Counted from the first letter of the stretch, positions 17,196-27,705 are shown. The stretch: DNA of 64,000 nucleotides from Chlamydia sp. 04-14 (GCF_036632095.1 NZ_JAPYKW010000003.1:1-64000), one strand, 5' to 3'. Notes: a model not told the origin generated them from the letters alone. Numbers and translations: made by a program.

Positions 17196-20120
17196 ATGAA
17201 AGCTGGAGATACATATAGAAATTTCATCGTTAAATTAAGCCAGGATCTCCCTGAGATAGAAAGTAAATTGCTCGAGGTGGAACATAAACCCTCAGGCGTT
17301 TCTATTATGATGATTATCAATAATGACGATGAAAATGTTTTTAATATCTGCTTTAGAACCTGCCCACAAACTTCTAATGGTGTGGCCCACGTTTTAGAAC
17401 ACATGGTTCTCTGTGGTTCTGATAATTATCCAGTGCGTGATCCATTCTTCTCTATGACACGACGTAGTTTAAATACGTTTATGAATGCTTTCACAGGAGC
17501 TGACTTCACTTGTTATCCTGCAGCATCACAAATTCCTGAAGATTTCTATAATTTACTTAGTGTGTATATAGACGCTGTTTTCCATCCTCTACTTACAGAA
17601 AATAGCTTTTTACAAGAAGGCTGGAGATACGAATTAAATCCAGAAAATGCCTTAACTTATACTGGTGTGGTTTTCAATGAGATGAAAGGCGCGATGATGA
17701 CGGGAGAATCTCGATTGTCGGAAGCGTTAAATGCGGCCCTATTCCCTTCAGTTACTTATGGAGTAAACTCAGGGGGTGAGCCTAAGGATATCCTTACACT
17801 CTCTCATGAAAGTATAGTAGCATTCCATCAAAGCCAATATACTCTTGGGCGTTGCCTATTTTATTTTTATGGAAATATTAAGCCTTCTAGACATTTAGAT
17901 TTCCTCGAAGAGAAACTCCTTCGTCATGTAGGTAAATTAGAAAAACAAACGGTTTCGGTTCCTCTTCAGAAGAGATTTAAAGAGCCTGTTAGAAATATCC
18001 TTAAATATCCTTCGGATAGTCAAGATGAAGATAAGGTGCTTTTTGGCTTGTCATGGTTGACATGTTCTATATTGGATCAGCAAGAACTGTTAGCTTTACA
18101 TGTTCTTGATGTTGTCCTTATGGGTACAGATGCCGCTCCTTTGAAATCTCGATTATTAAAATCAGGATTTTGTAAGCAAGCTGATATGGGAATCGATAGC
18201 GAGATTCGTGAAATTCCTATTACTATTGTTTGTAAGGGATGCTCTCATGGAGGTGCTCAGAAATTAGAATCCTGGATTTTCGCTTGTCTAGAAGAGATTA
18301 TAAGAGAAGGGATTCCTAATAATCTTGTTGAAGCTGCGGTACATCAATTAGAATTGGCTAGAAAGGAAATTGCTGGTTACTCGCTACCATACGGATTATC
18401 ATTATTTTTCCGTTCAGGACTATTACGACAGCATGGAGGTCATGCTGAAGATGGATTAAGAATCCATAGTTTATTTGCAGATCTTCGAGAAAAATTAAAA
18501 CAACCAGACTATCTTCCAAAGCTTATCAGGAAGTATTTCTTAGATAATCCACATTTTGCTCGCGTAATCCTGCTGCCCGATTCTGACTTGATTTCTATTG
18601 AAAATCAAGAAGAGCAATCTCTCCTTAAAGAAATCCAGGAGAAGCTCTCACCAGAAGATGTAGAAAAAATACGCCAGACTTCTAAAGTTTTAGAAGAATA
18701 TCAAGCACAGCATGAAGATCTGGACAAAATTCTTCCCAATTTTTCTTTGGATAAAGTTCCTAATTCAGGAAAAGAATACAATCTTGTTAAGGAAAATATC
18801 TCTCATGGAGAGGTTCTTCATCACGATTGCTTCACCAATGATTTAATTTTTGCAGAGTTGGTTATGGATCTTCCTCCTCTGTCTGCTGAAGAATTGCCCT
18901 GGTTACGTTTACTTGTTTTTCTAATGTTACAATTAGGATGCGCAGGGAGATCTTATAAAGAGCAATTAGAGTTTCTCCTAGAACATACGGGAGGCGTGGA
19001 TGTTTCCTATGAATTTTCTCCACATGCCAATAAAAATGCTTTGTTATCACCTTCAGTAGGGATCCGAGGAAAAGCTTTAGCATCCAAAGCTGATAAGCTT
19101 TTTCAAGTTATGGGAGATACATTAACAAGTGTCGATTTTACAGATGTAGCTAGAATTAAAGAGCTGCTTATGCAGCATAATGAAGCATTGACAAATAGCG
19201 TGCGTAATAGTCCTATGGGTTATGCTGTAAGCATGGCTTGTATGGATAAATCCATATCAGCAACTATGTCCTATTTAGCTTCAGGATTACCTTATGTAGA
19301 TAAAATTCGTAGTTTAACGAGCAATTTTGATAAGGAAGTGGATAGCGTTGTCGGTATTTTACAATCTTTATATAAAAAATGTTTCTTTGGAAAGCGACAG
19401 CTAATCCTGAGTGGTAGCAGTGCAAATTATCAACATTTACATGAGAATAATTTCTATGGAATTTTAGATATAGAAGGTCAATCGCATGAGCCGTGGACAA
19501 ATCCTTCCATAGATATCTCTCTAGCATCACAAGGATTATATATTCCGGCGCGTGCAGCCTTTAATGCTTTAGCTTTCCCCATTGGAGATTTACCTTATGA
19601 TCATCCGGATGCTGCAGCACTTACTGTAGCTGCTGAGATCCTTGATAATACTGTCTTACATACAAAAATCCGTGAACAAGGTGGAGCGTATGGGTCAGGA
19701 GCTGCTGTAAACCTTGGTAGGGGAGCATTTTATTGTTATAGTTATCGTGATCCAGCAATTTTCGATACACATCAGGCATTTCTTCATGGTATTGATGAAA
19801 TTTCTAAGGGAAATTTCTCAAATGAAGATATTCATGAAGGAGTCTTGGGAGTTATCCAAAATTTAGATTCGCCAATAGCTCCTGGAAGTCGTGCATCTAC
19901 AGGATATTACAGATTACGCTGTGGAAGAGTCCCTGCTTTACGTCAGGCATTTCGTAGAGCTGTTCTTAATATAACGAAAGAACATATCTGTTCTGTTATG
20001 AAGAAATACTTAAAAGATCCTATGAGTAAAACAACATTCATTTCCTTCGCTGGAAAAGAAATGCTTGAGGACAATGCAACGAATTTCGATCAAGAGTTGC
20101 CAATCAAGTCAGCTTTATAA
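17196..20120 (+). CDS. M16 zinc metalloprotease (presequence protease/insulinase type)
   Basis: A 974-residue inverzincin of the M16C/PreP group. The inverted zinc motif HVLEH is at residues 65-69, and the third ligand lies downstream in VVFNEMKG. The C-terminal half holds the inactive second M16 lobe with the family's REQGGAYGSGA. Such enzymes close like a clamshell on short unfolded peptides, so it may degrade signal peptides or HtrA products. It corresponds to CT824. It converges with rmuC, leaving 4 bases between stops. Confidence 0.9.
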   Translation: MKAGDTYRNFIVKLSQDLPEIESKLLEVEHKPSGVSIMMIINNDDENVFNICFRTCPQTSNGVAHVLEHMVLCGSDNYPVRDPFFSMTRRSLNTFMNAFTGADFTCYPAASQIPEDFYNLLSVYIDAVFHPLLTENSFLQEGWRYELNPENALTYTGVVFNEMKGAMMTGESRLSEALNAALFPSVTYGVNSGGEPKDILTLSHESIVAFHQSQYTLGRCLFYFYGNIKPSRHLDFLEEKLLRHVGKLEKQTVSVPLQKRFKEPVRNILKYPSDSQDEDKVLFGLSWLTCSILDQQELLALHVLDVVLMGTDAAPLKSRLLKSGFCKQADMGIDSEIREIPITIVCKGCSHGGAQKLESWIFACLEEIIREGIPNNLVEAAVHQLELARKEIAGYSLPYGLSLFFRSGLLRQHGGHAEDGLRIHSLFADLREKLKQPDYLPKLIRKYFLDNPHFARVILLPDSDLISIENQEEQSLLKEIQEKLSPEDVEKIRQTSKVLEEYQAQHEDLDKILPNFSLDKVPNSGKEYNLVKENISHGEVLHHDCFTNDLIFAELVMDLPPLSAEELPWLRLLVFLMLQLGCAGRSYKEQLEFLLEHTGGVDVSYEFSPHANKNALLSPSVGIRGKALASKADKLFQVMGDTLTSVDFTDVARIKELLMQHNEALTNSVRNSPMGYAVSMACMDKSISATMSYLASGLPYVDKIRSLTSNFDKEVDSVVGILQSLYKKCFFGKRQLILSGSSANYQHLHENNFYGILDIEGQSHEPWTNPSIDISLASQGLYIPARAAFNALAFPIGDLPYDHPDAAALTVAAEILDNTVLHTKIREQGGAYGSGAAVNLGRGAFYCYSYRDPAIFDTHQAFLHGIDEISKGNFSNEDIHEGVLGVIQNLDSPIAPGSRASTGYYRLRCGRVPALRQAFRRAVLNITKEHICSVMKKYLKDPMSKTTFISFAGKEMLEDNATNFDQELPIKSAL

Positions 20121-20124
20121 GATA

Positions 20125-21360
20125 TTAGAGTTTATCTTCTTGTAATAAGGAATCTTCTACGGGAAGTTCCTTCTCTTCATAACTTGGCAATAAAGAGGTT
20201 GCAGGATTATCAATAGGGGATGGGTCTTCTACCTTATGGACAGAAGAAGACACTTCTAGATCTTCAAACTTCCTTAATGTTGGTAATACGCGATGTTGCA
20301 AACTAGAAGACATATCGTTGTAACTTTGCACAGCATTATTAAGGTTTTTCCCAATCTTATGAAAATGATTGAAGACTATGTGTAGACGATGGTGCAACTC
20401 TTTTCCTAGTTGACCTATTTCCTGAATTTGTTTTTGTAGATTTTCTTGTTTCCACATATGGGCAACAGTCTTTAGTAATGCCAATAGTGTTAAAGGCCCT
20501 GATAAAATGACATTAGAGGTTGCTGCAACATCGATAAGTTCAGGAGCAATACGCAGAGCATCATTAAAAATACTCTCTCCAGGAAGAAAAAGAATCACAA
20601 ATTCGGGGGAATAATGAAATTTTTCCCAATAGCTTTTTGATTTTAGAGTTTTGATATGATCTTTTATCTTTCCTACAAGATCGGATTTATCAGAAGTATC
20701 TTGAGAGAAATACGTTTCTGAAAATGGAGCTTTCGAATCAATAATCAAACAACGCTCGTGAGGAAGACGAATAATCATATCAGCACGTGCTGAACCTTGG
20801 GCATCAGTAGCCTGAGTTTCGTAATCGCAATATTTCAACATTCCAGAAAGTTCTAGAATTCTTTCTAATTGAATTTCTCCCCAGCGACCACGTGATCCCG
20901 GATGTTTTAAGATGTCTGTAAGAGCTTGTGTTTCTTTCTCAAGCTTTTTCTCCGCAGCGAGAAGATGGGTAATTTGCTCTTTTAAGGAACCGCGATCTTC
21001 AGCATGCTTAGTTTCAAAAGTTTCTAAGTTTTGCTTAAAAGCTGTCAACGTAGCTTGAACAGGAGTTAATATAGACTCAATGGTTTTAGACTTTTCAGAA
21101 AAGTAGCTTTGCGTTTCTTCTTTCATTTCTTTGATAAGAGATTGTGAAGAAACCGCGAGTTTATTGCTAAACTCTTCCATGAGTTGTTCTTGACGACGCG
21201 ATAGTTCTAAAGAATTTTTCAGAAGCTCATTTTCATGCTCTAAATTTCTCCTCAATGTAATCTGAGAAGATTCTCTTTTGCGATAGTAAAGAGAAGATAA
21301 AGAAATCCCTAAGCCGAAGGCCACAAGAGCAATAGTGATAGGCGTGATAGAATCCATCAT
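20125..21360 (-). CDS. rmuC: RmuC family DNA recombination protein
   Basis: RmuC homologues limit inversions at short inverted repeats in E. coli and resemble nucleases. The protein has an N-terminal membrane anchor (PITIALVAFGLGISL), about 130 residues of coiled coil, then the RmuC core with SRGRWGEIQLERIL and the nuclease-like strand CLIIDSKAPF. I place the start at ATG 21360, where it overlaps the pssA TGA as ATGA; a second ATG follows directly at 21357. The open frame upstream (to 21426) lies wholly inside pssA. It corresponds to CT825. It is 411 residues from 21360. Confidence 0.9.
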   Translation of the reverse strand: MMDSITPITIALVAFGLGISLSSLYYRKRESSQITLRRNLEHENELLKNSLELSRRQEQLMEEFSNKLAVSSQSLIKEMKEETQSYFSEKSKTIESILTPVQATLTAFKQNLETFETKHAEDRGSLKEQITHLLAAEKKLEKETQALTDILKHPGSRGRWGEIQLERILELSGMLKYCDYETQATDAQGSARADMIIRLPHERCLIIDSKAPFSETYFSQDTSDKSDLVGKIKDHIKTLKSKSYWEKFHYSPEFVILFLPGESIFNDALRIAPELIDVAATSNVILSGPLTLLALLKTVAHMWKQENLQKQIQEIGQLGKELHHRLHIVFNHFHKIGKNLNNAVQSYNDMSSSLQHRVLPTLRKFEDLEVSSSVHKVEDPSPIDNPATSLLPSYEEKELPVEDSLLQEDKL

Positions 21361-22163
21361 TGACGTTTCTTCTTTCCTTGATATGTGATCGCAAAAATGG
21401 GGAAAACTACTAAAACATATAACCAAGAAACTAAGAAAAATACTTCAGTAAAGTGATCAACAAGACCTAGGAAGAATAAACACGCTACTAATCCCGTAGT
21501 GACGACAAGTAAAAAAGAGGACACCTTAAAGCGTAGGTTTTTGATTCCAGGAAACTTCCATGGAGAGATCATTAAACTTCCGATAAAAAGCAACCCTAAA
21601 GAAATCAAAATAACACGTACTTGTACCGGTAATACCGTTGAAAAATCAGAAGCTATAAGTAAAGCTAAAGAGACTACGCAAGCTGCTGCTGCGGGAATAG
21701 GTAAACCAATAAAACACGAATGTCGCGTCGTATCTGCGGGTTTTTTAGAAAATAAATTATAACGAACTAATCTTAAGACGCCACATAGAGAGTAAATAAT
21801 AGAAGTTACGAGAAGAAGAGAGGAAAAAAATCCTCCAGCATACACGCCATCAAGGCTTTTAATCGCAATGAGCGGAGGTGCTATGCCGAATGTCACAGCG
21901 TCAGAGAGGGAGTCAAATTGTGCACCAAAAGCACTTTCTGCTTTCATAATGCGTGCAATAGCACCGTCAGAAAAATCTGCAATCATTGCACTAATTAATA
22001 AAAGCGAAAGCCCTTGTAGACGATGTAATAGCTCTACGGACGACGACGTCTTTAACACGCTCTTAAAAATAATGAAAAGTCCACAACAGAGGCCAAAAGC
22101 TGTGATAGCATTAGGAGTTACTACACGACGTTTGCCTCGGATCTCTGGTTCCAATTCTGCCAT
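21357..22163 (-). CDS. pssA: CDP-diacylglycerol-serine O-phosphatidyltransferase
   Basis: A CDP-alcohol phosphatidyltransferase, 268 residues, about seven hydrophobic segments. The signature D-G-x2-A-R-x8-G-x3-D-x3-D is complete in SDGAIARIM...FGAQFDSLSD. It attaches serine to CDP-diacylglycerol, the first step to phosphatidylethanolamine. Headgroup choice (serine) is inferred from synteny with CT826. Its stop overlaps the rmuC start, so the two are translationally coupled. Confidence 0.9.
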   Translation of the reverse strand: MAELEPEIRGKRRVVTPNAITAFGLCCGLFIIFKSVLKTSSSVELLHRLQGLSLLLISAMIADFSDGAIARIMKAESAFGAQFDSLSDAVTFGIAPPLIAIKSLDGVYAGGFFSSLLLVTSIIYSLCGVLRLVRYNLFSKKPADTTRHSCFIGLPIPAAAACVVSLALLIASDFSTVLPVQVRVILISLGLLFIGSLMISPWKFPGIKNLRFKVSSFLLVVTTGLVACLFFLGLVDHFTEVFFLVSWLYVLVVFPIFAITYQGKKKRQ

Positions 22164-22308
22164 GAAAATTCCGGAAGTTCGTTACGGTCTTAGCATAATA
22201 TATTCATCTAAAATCAACAAGTTTTTGCCGAAAAGATCATTCCATATCTAAGTTAAAAAATGCTCCTCAGAAGCATATTTTTTTCCGGAGAATGAGAGTA
22301 CTTTTCAA

Positions 22309-22337
22309 TTGCACGAAACGTCGTCTATTCCTATATA
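22309..22337 (+). promoter_or_regulatory. Probable sigma66 promoter of nrdAB
   Basis: TTGCAC (22309-22314), a 17-base spacer and TATATA (22332-22337). The -10 lies inside the first NrdR-like box, so repressor binding would occlude it. The start site is expected near 22344. Confidence 0.72.
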
Positions 22338-22343
22338 TGGTAT
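22328..22343. promoter_or_regulatory. NrdR-like box 1
   Basis: TTCCTATATATGGTAT matches the NrdR consensus ACACwATATaTwGTGT at 10-11 of 16 positions, including the whole central wATATaT. It covers the promoter -10. Confidence 0.65.
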
Positions 22344-22359
22344 ACAAGCGCATAATGTT

Positions 22360-22375
22360 TCACTACATATTGGGT
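22360..22375. promoter_or_regulatory. NrdR-like box 2
   Basis: TCACTACATATTGGGT matches the NrdR consensus at about 13 of 16 positions. It begins exactly 32 bases after box 1, which is three helical turns, the usual spacing of paired NrdR sites. Confidence 0.68.
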
Positions 22376-22536
22376 TTTCTAGAAGAAACGCCTTCTAGGA
22401 AGGGGAGAGTTTTCTCTAAGTTTTTTGATCTTCAACTGCGAGAGATCCCCTGATTTTTTCCTAAGTGGTTAGTCGAATTCCGTTATTGCTTACAAATACT
22501 TATTTGAATCGAAAATACAGCTGTTAGGGGATGACT

Positions 22537-25500
22537 ATGGTCGAGGTAAAAGAGAAACATTATACTATTGTAAAACGTAATGGCATGTTTGTTCCCTTTA
22601 ACCAGGATCGAATATCCCAAGCTTTAGAAGCTGCTTTTCGTGATACACGTAGTTTAGAAAATACCTCTCCTTTACCTGAAGATTTAGAAAATTCTATTTC
22701 GGATATCACTCATCGAGTTGTTAATGAGGTAGTTCAAAAGATTAGAGAAGGCCAGGTTGTTACCGTTGAACGTATTCAAGATATGGTAGAGAACCAGTTA
22801 TATGTAAATGGCTTACAAGATGTTGCTAGGGATTATATTATTTATAGAGATCAACATAAAGAGCAACGTGAGGGATCTTGGCACTGTATTTCCGTGATAC
22901 GTAGGGATGGAAATGCTGTAAGATTCAATCCTATGAAAATTTCAGCAGCTTTAGAAAAAGCTTTTAGAGCTACACAAAAAATTACTGATATTCCTCTTCA
23001 AGAGATTCTTTCTGAGATAAATGAGCTAACCAATAAAATCGTCGAAGAAATTTTAGCAGTTTGTTCTCCAGAACACACTATCGATATAGAAGCTATACAA
23101 GACATTGTCGAAAAACAATTAATGGTAGTTGGTTATTATGATGTCGCAAAAAATTATATTTTATATCGAGAAGCACGTTCTAGAATTCGTGAAAATAAAC
23201 AGGATCTAGCTGCGCAAGAAGAAAGCATTGAAGAAGTTTATGATGTTGTCAGAAGTGATGGAACTACTTACCAAATAAATAAAGCTCAATTAACTAATAA
23301 ATTTGTTTGGGCATGTCAGAGATTTCCTGAAACAACTAATCCTCATACACTTGCCTCTATGGCATTTGCAAATTTCTATTCTGGAATTAAAGAATCAGAA
23401 ATTGTTTTGGCCTGCATCATGGCAGCACGAGCTAATATAGAAAAAGAGCCAGACTATGCCTACGTAGCTGCAGAATTGCTTACGGATGTTGTTTATCAAG
23501 AAACAATGGGGAAAAGTGCTACGGACTCAAGTCTCTCTGAAGCGCAAAAGGAATGTTTTAAAAATTATATTCTAAATGGGGAAAAGTATCGGTTAAATCC
23601 TCGTTTAAAAGAGTATGATCTTGATGCACTTGCTGAGGCTTTGGATATATCTAGAGATCGTCAATTCTCTTATATGGGAGTACAAAATCTCTACGATCGT
23701 TATTTCAATCAGCATGAAGGACGCAGATTAGAAACAGCACAGATTTTTTGGATGCGTGTTTCTATGGGGCTTGCATTGAATGAAGGTGAAGATAAGACTT
23801 CATGGGCGATTACTTTTTATAATCTACTGTCTACATTCCGCTATACACCAGCAACACCCACGCTATTTAATTCTGGAATGCGTCATTCGCAACTAAGTTC
23901 TTGTTATTTATCTACCGTACAGGATGATCTGGCGCACATTTACAAAGTTATTGCAGATAACGCTATGCTTTCTAAATGGGCAGGAGGTATTGGCAATGAC
24001 TGGACAGGAGTGCGTGCTACGGGTTCTTTGATTAAGGGAACCAATGGGAAAAGCCAAGGCGTCATTCCCTTCATCAAAGTAGCCAATGATACAGCAATTG
24101 CTGTGAATCAAGGTGGCAAACGTAAAGGAGCCATGTGCGTATATTTAGAAATTTGGCATCTAGATTATGAAGATTTCTTAGAATTAAGAAAAAATACTGG
24201 TGATGAACGTCGACGTACCCACGATATCAATACTGCCAGCTGGATTCCTGATTTATTTTTCAAACGTTTAGAACAGAAGAGCACCTGGACACTATTTAGT
24301 CCCGATGATGTCCCTGGATTGCATGAGGCTTACGGTTTTGAATTTGATAAGCTTTATGAAGAATATGAAAGAAAAGTGGATACGGGAGAAATTAAATTAT
24401 ACAAAAAAATTCCCGCTGAAGATTTATGGCGTAAGATGCTGAGTATGCTTTATGAAACTGGGCATCCTTGGTTAACATTTAAAGATCCTTCTAATATCCG
24501 TGCTGTGCAAGATCATGTTGGAGTTGTTCGTTGTTCAAATTTGTGTACGGAAATTTTATTAAATTCCTCAAAAAATGAAACAGCAGTTTGTAACCTAGGT
24601 TCTGTAAACTTAGTAGAGCATATTGAAGATGGAGATATCAATGAAAAGAAACTTGGAGAAACCATCTCAATAGCTATTCGTATTTTAGATAACATCATTG
24701 ATCTTAACTTTTATCCAACTCAAGAAGCAGCTAACGCAAATTTATCTCATAGAGCCGTAGGGTTGGGATTAATGGGCTTCCAGGATGCTCTTTATAAACT
24801 TAATATTAGCTACGCGTCTCAAGAAGCTGTAGAATTTGCTGATAAAAGTTCAGAATTGATTGCATATTATGCAATATTATCCTCCAGTTTATTAGCCAAA
24901 GAGCGGGGGACATACAGCTCTTATAAAGGATCTAAATGGGATCGAGGCTATTTACCATTAGATACCGTAGAGTTATTAAAAGAATACCGCGGAGAAGAAA
25001 ATGTTCTTGTGGACACCTCGTGTCGCAAGGACTGGACACCTGTTCGTGAAGCTATCAAATCTTATGGTATGAGAAATAGCCATACTATGGCAATTGCCCC
25101 AACAGCAACTATTTCTAATATTATTGGAGTCACTCAATCAATAGAACCCACATACAAGCATTTATTTGTAAAATCTAATCTTTCTGGAGAATTTACGATT
25201 CCTAATGTGTATCTAATTGAGGAGCTTAAGAAATTAGGATTGTGGGATACTGATATGTTGGATGATTTGAAATATTTTGATGGATCCTTGTTAGAGATCG
25301 AACGCATTCCTGATAGTTTGAAAAAAATCTTCCTCACAGCGTTTGAAATTGAACCCGAATGGATAATCGAATGTGCTTCTAGAAGACAGAAATGGTTAGA
25401 TATGGGGCAATCTCTCAATCTATATCTATCAGAACCTAACGGTAAAAAACTTTCTGCTATGTATCTCACAGCATGGAAAAAAGGACTGAAAACCACGTAT

Positions 25501-25674
25501 TACTTAAGGTCCTCAGCAGCTACCTCTGTAGAGAAATCGTTTACTGATATCAATAAACGAGGAATTCAACCTCGATGGATGAAGAATAAGTCAGCTTCTA
25601 CGAGCATTGTCGTAGAAAGAACTAAGGAAACACCCGTCTGTTCTCTCGAAGAAGGTTGTGAATCTTGTCAGTAA
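22537..25674 (+). CDS. nrdA: Ribonucleoside-diphosphate reductase alpha chain (class Ic)
   Basis: NrdA reduces NDPs to dNDPs with NrdB. From the ATG at 22537 it is 1045 residues, about 280 longer than E. coli NrdA, because the N-terminus carries three ATP-cone-like repeats (starting [16 protein letters not shown] and YDVVRSDG, roughly residues 7-95, 115-210 and 235-325). The catalytic core has the active-site Cys in SSCYLS and CNLGSVNL; the tail [10 protein letters not shown] holds the thioredoxin-reactive Cys pair. I prefer 22537 to the ATG at 22531 because AGGGG ends at 22530, too close to the first ATG. It corresponds to CT827. Confidence 0.96.
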   Translation: MVEVKEKHYTIVKRNGMFVPFNQDRISQALEAAFRDTRSLENTSPLPEDLENSISDITHRVVNEVVQKIREGQVVTVERIQDMVENQLYVNGLQDVARDYIIYRDQHKEQREGSWHCISVIRRDGNAVRFNPMKISAALEKAFRATQKITDIPLQEILSEINELTNKIVEEILAVCSPEHTIDIEAIQDIVEKQLMVVGYYDVAKNYILYREARSRIRENKQDLAAQEESIEEVYDVVRSDGTTYQINKAQLTNKFVWACQRFPETTNPHTLASMAFANFYSGIKESEIVLACIMAARANIEKEPDYAYVAAELLTDVVYQETMGKSATDSSLSEAQKECFKNYILNGEKYRLNPRLKEYDLDALAEALDISRDRQFSYMGVQNLYDRYFNQHEGRRLETAQIFWMRVSMGLALNEGEDKTSWAITFYNLLSTFRYTPATPTLFNSGMRHSQLSSCYLSTVQDDLAHIYKVIADNAMLSKWAGGIGNDWTGVRATGSLIKGTNGKSQGVIPFIKVANDTAIAVNQGGKRKGAMCVYLEIWHLDYEDFLELRKNTGDERRRTHDINTASWIPDLFFKRLEQKSTWTLFSPDDVPGLHEAYGFEFDKLYEEYERKVDTGEIKLYKKIPAEDLWRKMLSMLYETGHPWLTFKDPSNIRAVQDHVGVVRCSNLCTEILLNSSKNETAVCNLGSVNLVEHIEDGDINEKKLGETISIAIRILDNIIDLNFYPTQEAANANLSHRAVGLGLMGFQDALYKLNISYASQEAVEFADKSSELIAYYAILSSSLLAKERGTYSSYKGSKWDRGYLPLDTVELLKEYRGEENVLVDTSCRKDWTPVREAIKSYGMRNSHTMAIAPTATISNIIGVTQSIEPTYKHLFVKSNLSGEFTIPNVYLIEELKKLGLWDTDMLDDLKYFDGSLLEIERIPDSLKKIFLTAFEIEPEWIIECASRRQKWLDMGQSLNLYLSEPNGKKLSAMYLTAWKKGLKTTYYLRSSAATSVEKSFTDINKRGIQPRWMKNKSASTSIVVERTKETPVCSLEEGCESCQ

Positions 25675-25697
25675 TACAAAAGAGAAGGATGGAAATA

Positions 25698-26738
25698 ATG
25701 GAAGCAGATATTTTAGACGGTAAATCAAAACGCGTCCAATTAAATAGTAAACGCCTGGTTAACTGTAATCAGGTAGATGTGAATCAGTTAGTCCCAATTA
25801 AGTATAAATGGGCATGGGAACATTACTTAAACGGATGTGCGAATAACTGGCTGCCGACAGAAGTCCCCATGGCTCGTGATATCGCCCTATGGAAATCTAA
25901 TGATCTTTCTGAAGATGAGCGTCGAGTAATTCTCTTGAATCTAGGCTTTTTCAGTACTGCGGAAAGTTTAGTGGGGAACAATATTGTATTGGCTATTTTC
26001 AAGCACATTACAAATCCTGAAGCACGTCAATATTTATTGAGACAGGCATTTGAAGAGGCTGTGCATACACATACTTTTCTTTATATTTGTGAGTCTTTGG
26101 GATTGGATGAAGCAGAAGTTTTCAATGCCTATAACGAACGCGCAACTATTAAGGCTAAGGATGATTTCCAAATGACCTTAACGGGGGATGTTTTAGATCC
26201 GAACTTCTCGACAGATTCTATAGAGGGATTGCGTCAGTTTATTAAGAATTTAGTGGGCTATTATATCATTATGGAAGGTATTTTCTTCTATAGTGGTTTT
26301 GTGATGATTCTTTCTTTCCATCGCCAAAACAAAATGACAGGAATAGGAGAACAATATCAGTACATCTTAAGAGATGAAACTATTCATTTGAATTTTGGTA
26401 TTGATCTTATCAACGGTATTAAAGAAGAGAATCCTGAGGTATGGTCACAAGAGCTTCAAGATGAAATTGTAGCTCTTATTCAGCAAGCAGTAGATCTAGA
26501 AATCGAATACGCTAGAGATTGCTTGCCACGGGGTATTCTAGGATTGAAATCCTCAATGTTCATTGATTACGTTCGTCATATTGCCGATCGCCGTTTAGAA
26601 AGAATTGGTTTGAAACCTATTTATAACTCTAAGAATCCATTCCCTTGGATGAGTGAGACTATTGATCTTAATAAAGAGAAAAACTTTTTTGAGACTCGTG
26701 TAACGGAATACCAAACTTCAGCAAATTTGAACTGGTAA
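25698..26738 (+). CDS. nrdB: Ribonucleoside-diphosphate reductase beta chain, Mn/Fe class Ic
   Basis: The radical-generating subunit, 346 residues from the ATG at 25698, which has GAAGGA upstream. With this start the metal ligands fall at Glu89, Glu120, His123, Glu193, Glu227 and His230, exactly the C. trachomatis numbering. Residue 127 is Phe (HTHTFLYI), where class Ia enzymes have the radical Tyr. This is the hallmark of class Ic, which stores the oxidising equivalent in a Mn(IV)/Fe(III) centre. It lies 23 bases after nrdA in the same operon; a terminator follows. It corresponds to CT828. Confidence 0.97.
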   Translation: MEADILDGKSKRVQLNSKRLVNCNQVDVNQLVPIKYKWAWEHYLNGCANNWLPTEVPMARDIALWKSNDLSEDERRVILLNLGFFSTAESLVGNNIVLAIFKHITNPEARQYLLRQAFEEAVHTHTFLYICESLGLDEAEVFNAYNERATIKAKDDFQMTLTGDVLDPNFSTDSIEGLRQFIKNLVGYYIIMEGIFFYSGFVMILSFHRQNKMTGIGEQYQYILRDETIHLNFGIDLINGIKEENPEVWSQELQDEIVALIQQAVDLEIEYARDCLPRGILGLKSSMFIDYVRHIADRRLERIGLKPIYNSKNPFPWMSETIDLNKEKNFFETRVTEYQTSANLNW

Positions 26739-26771
26739 TTTCTATTTAAAATAGTTTTTTAGATGTCTTAG

Positions 26772-26805
26772 CGACTTTCAGCAACCTCTGAAAGTCGTTT
26801 TTTTT
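26772..26805 (+). terminator. Rho-independent terminator of nrdAB
   Basis: A perfect 10-bp stem (26772-26781 with 26788-26797), a 6-base loop and eight T follow the nrdB stop. Confidence 0.94.
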
Positions 26806-26850
26806 ATTTAAAAAACCATTTTCGATCCTTTTTTCTTGAAAAGAAAATCC

Positions 26851-26879
26851 TTAGAGAAAACTAAGATAGCTTTTATAAT
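26851..26879 (+). promoter_or_regulatory. Candidate promoter for trmB
   Basis: A perfect TATAAT (26874-26879) lies 17 bases after a weak -35 (TTAGAG, 26851-26856) and 34 bases before the trmB ATG. Confidence 0.45.
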
Positions 26880-26913
26880 TTCTTGAGACAGAAGTTCTTA
26901 TTATTATTTCTAA

Positions 26914-27588
26914 ATGAAACCTCAAGATTTAAAGGTTCCTTTTTTTTGGGAAGAACGTAGTACCAAAATCAAGGACGGTGTCCTCTATATTCCCGATCAC
27001 TATTTTAAACATGATCAATTCATTATGCCATCGTGGGAGGAGCTTTTTAAGAATGACAATCCTATTTCGTGTGAGCTTTGCTCAGGAAATGGTGATTGGG
27101 TAATTTCTCAAGCTCGAAATATGCCACATATGAATTGGATAGCTGTTGAAAGACGTTTTGATCGAGTGAGGAAAATCTGGTCGAAAATGCATAATTTTCA
27201 GGTCAATAATTTGCGGATCGTCTGCGGAGAAGCACAAACATTTTTTCGTTACTATCTTAAAAATGAGATTGTACAGCGTATAGTTGTTAACTTCCCTGAT
27301 CCATGGCCTAAATCTCGTCATCGTAAACACCGTTTATTTCAAGATGAGTTCATGAATGATATTGTTAGGGTGTTGAGAGATTCTGGAATCTTAGTTCTTG
27401 CTACAGACGATAAAAACTATCTTCTTGAAGCTATCAAGATCATCAGACAGCATTTACTTCCTACGATGGAAGATCCTTACTATTGCAAGGTATTAGATAA
27501 CTACGGAGATTCTTGGTTTGAAAGATTGTGGAGATCTAAGGGTCAGGAAATCTTTTATACTGAATTTGTAAGGAAAGTTGGGATATAG
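26914..27588 (+). CDS. trmB: tRNA (guanine-N7-)-methyltransferase
   Basis: TrmB puts m7G at position 46 of the tRNA variable loop using SAM. The 224 residues show the SAM-binding motif [11 protein letters not shown] near 52-62, an acidic-site motif AVERR, and the diagnostic [15 protein letters not shown]. The length is normal. No clear Shine-Dalgarno is seen. Its last 10 bases, including the TAG stop, overlap the 3' end of a tRNA-Val gene on the other strand. It corresponds to CT829. Confidence 0.94.
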   Translation: MKPQDLKVPFFWEERSTKIKDGVLYIPDHYFKHDQFIMPSWEELFKNDNPISCELCSGNGDWVISQARNMPHMNWIAVERRFDRVRKIWSKMHNFQVNNLRIVCGEAQTFFRYYLKNEIVQRIVVNFPDPWPKSRHRKHRLFQDEFMNDIVRVLRDSGILVLATDDKNYLLEAIKIIRQHLLPTMEDPYYCKVLDNYGDSWFERLWRSKGQEIFYTEFVRKVGI

Positions 27589-27652
27589 CTGACTTGAACA
27601 GCTGACCTTCACGATGTCAACGTGACGCTCTAACCAACTGAGCTAATACCCC
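27579..27652 (-). tRNA. tRNA-Val (GAC)
   Basis: The 74-base cloverleaf folds on the minus strand: acceptor GGGGTAT (from 27652) pairs with ATATCCC with one G-U; the D arm has AGCTCAGTTGGTTAGAGC, the anticodon stem CACG/CGTG encloses TTGACAT (anticodon GAC), and the T arm has GTTCAAGTC. The discriminator is A at 27579; CCA is not encoded. It overlaps the trmB stop by 10 bases. Confidence 0.95.
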
Positions 27653-27705
27653 GAAGTTGGGCATAATGTTATCGAGAAAAGAGTATCTTTGCAATAGGCT
27701 TATTG

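Larger units (their letters stand above)
22164..22536. other. 373-base divergent region pssA / nrdA
   Basis: It holds the nrdA promoter and two NrdR-like boxes, listed separately, leaving an nrdA leader of about 190 bases. Between the promoter and nrdA there are short complementary stretches (around 22379-22400), but no riboswitch class was recognised. Confidence 0.6.

Noticed and set aside
21361..21426. 22-residue extension of RmuC
   Set aside because: It lies wholly inside pssA; the ATG at 21360 makes a typical ATGA coupled junction and starts right before the membrane anchor.
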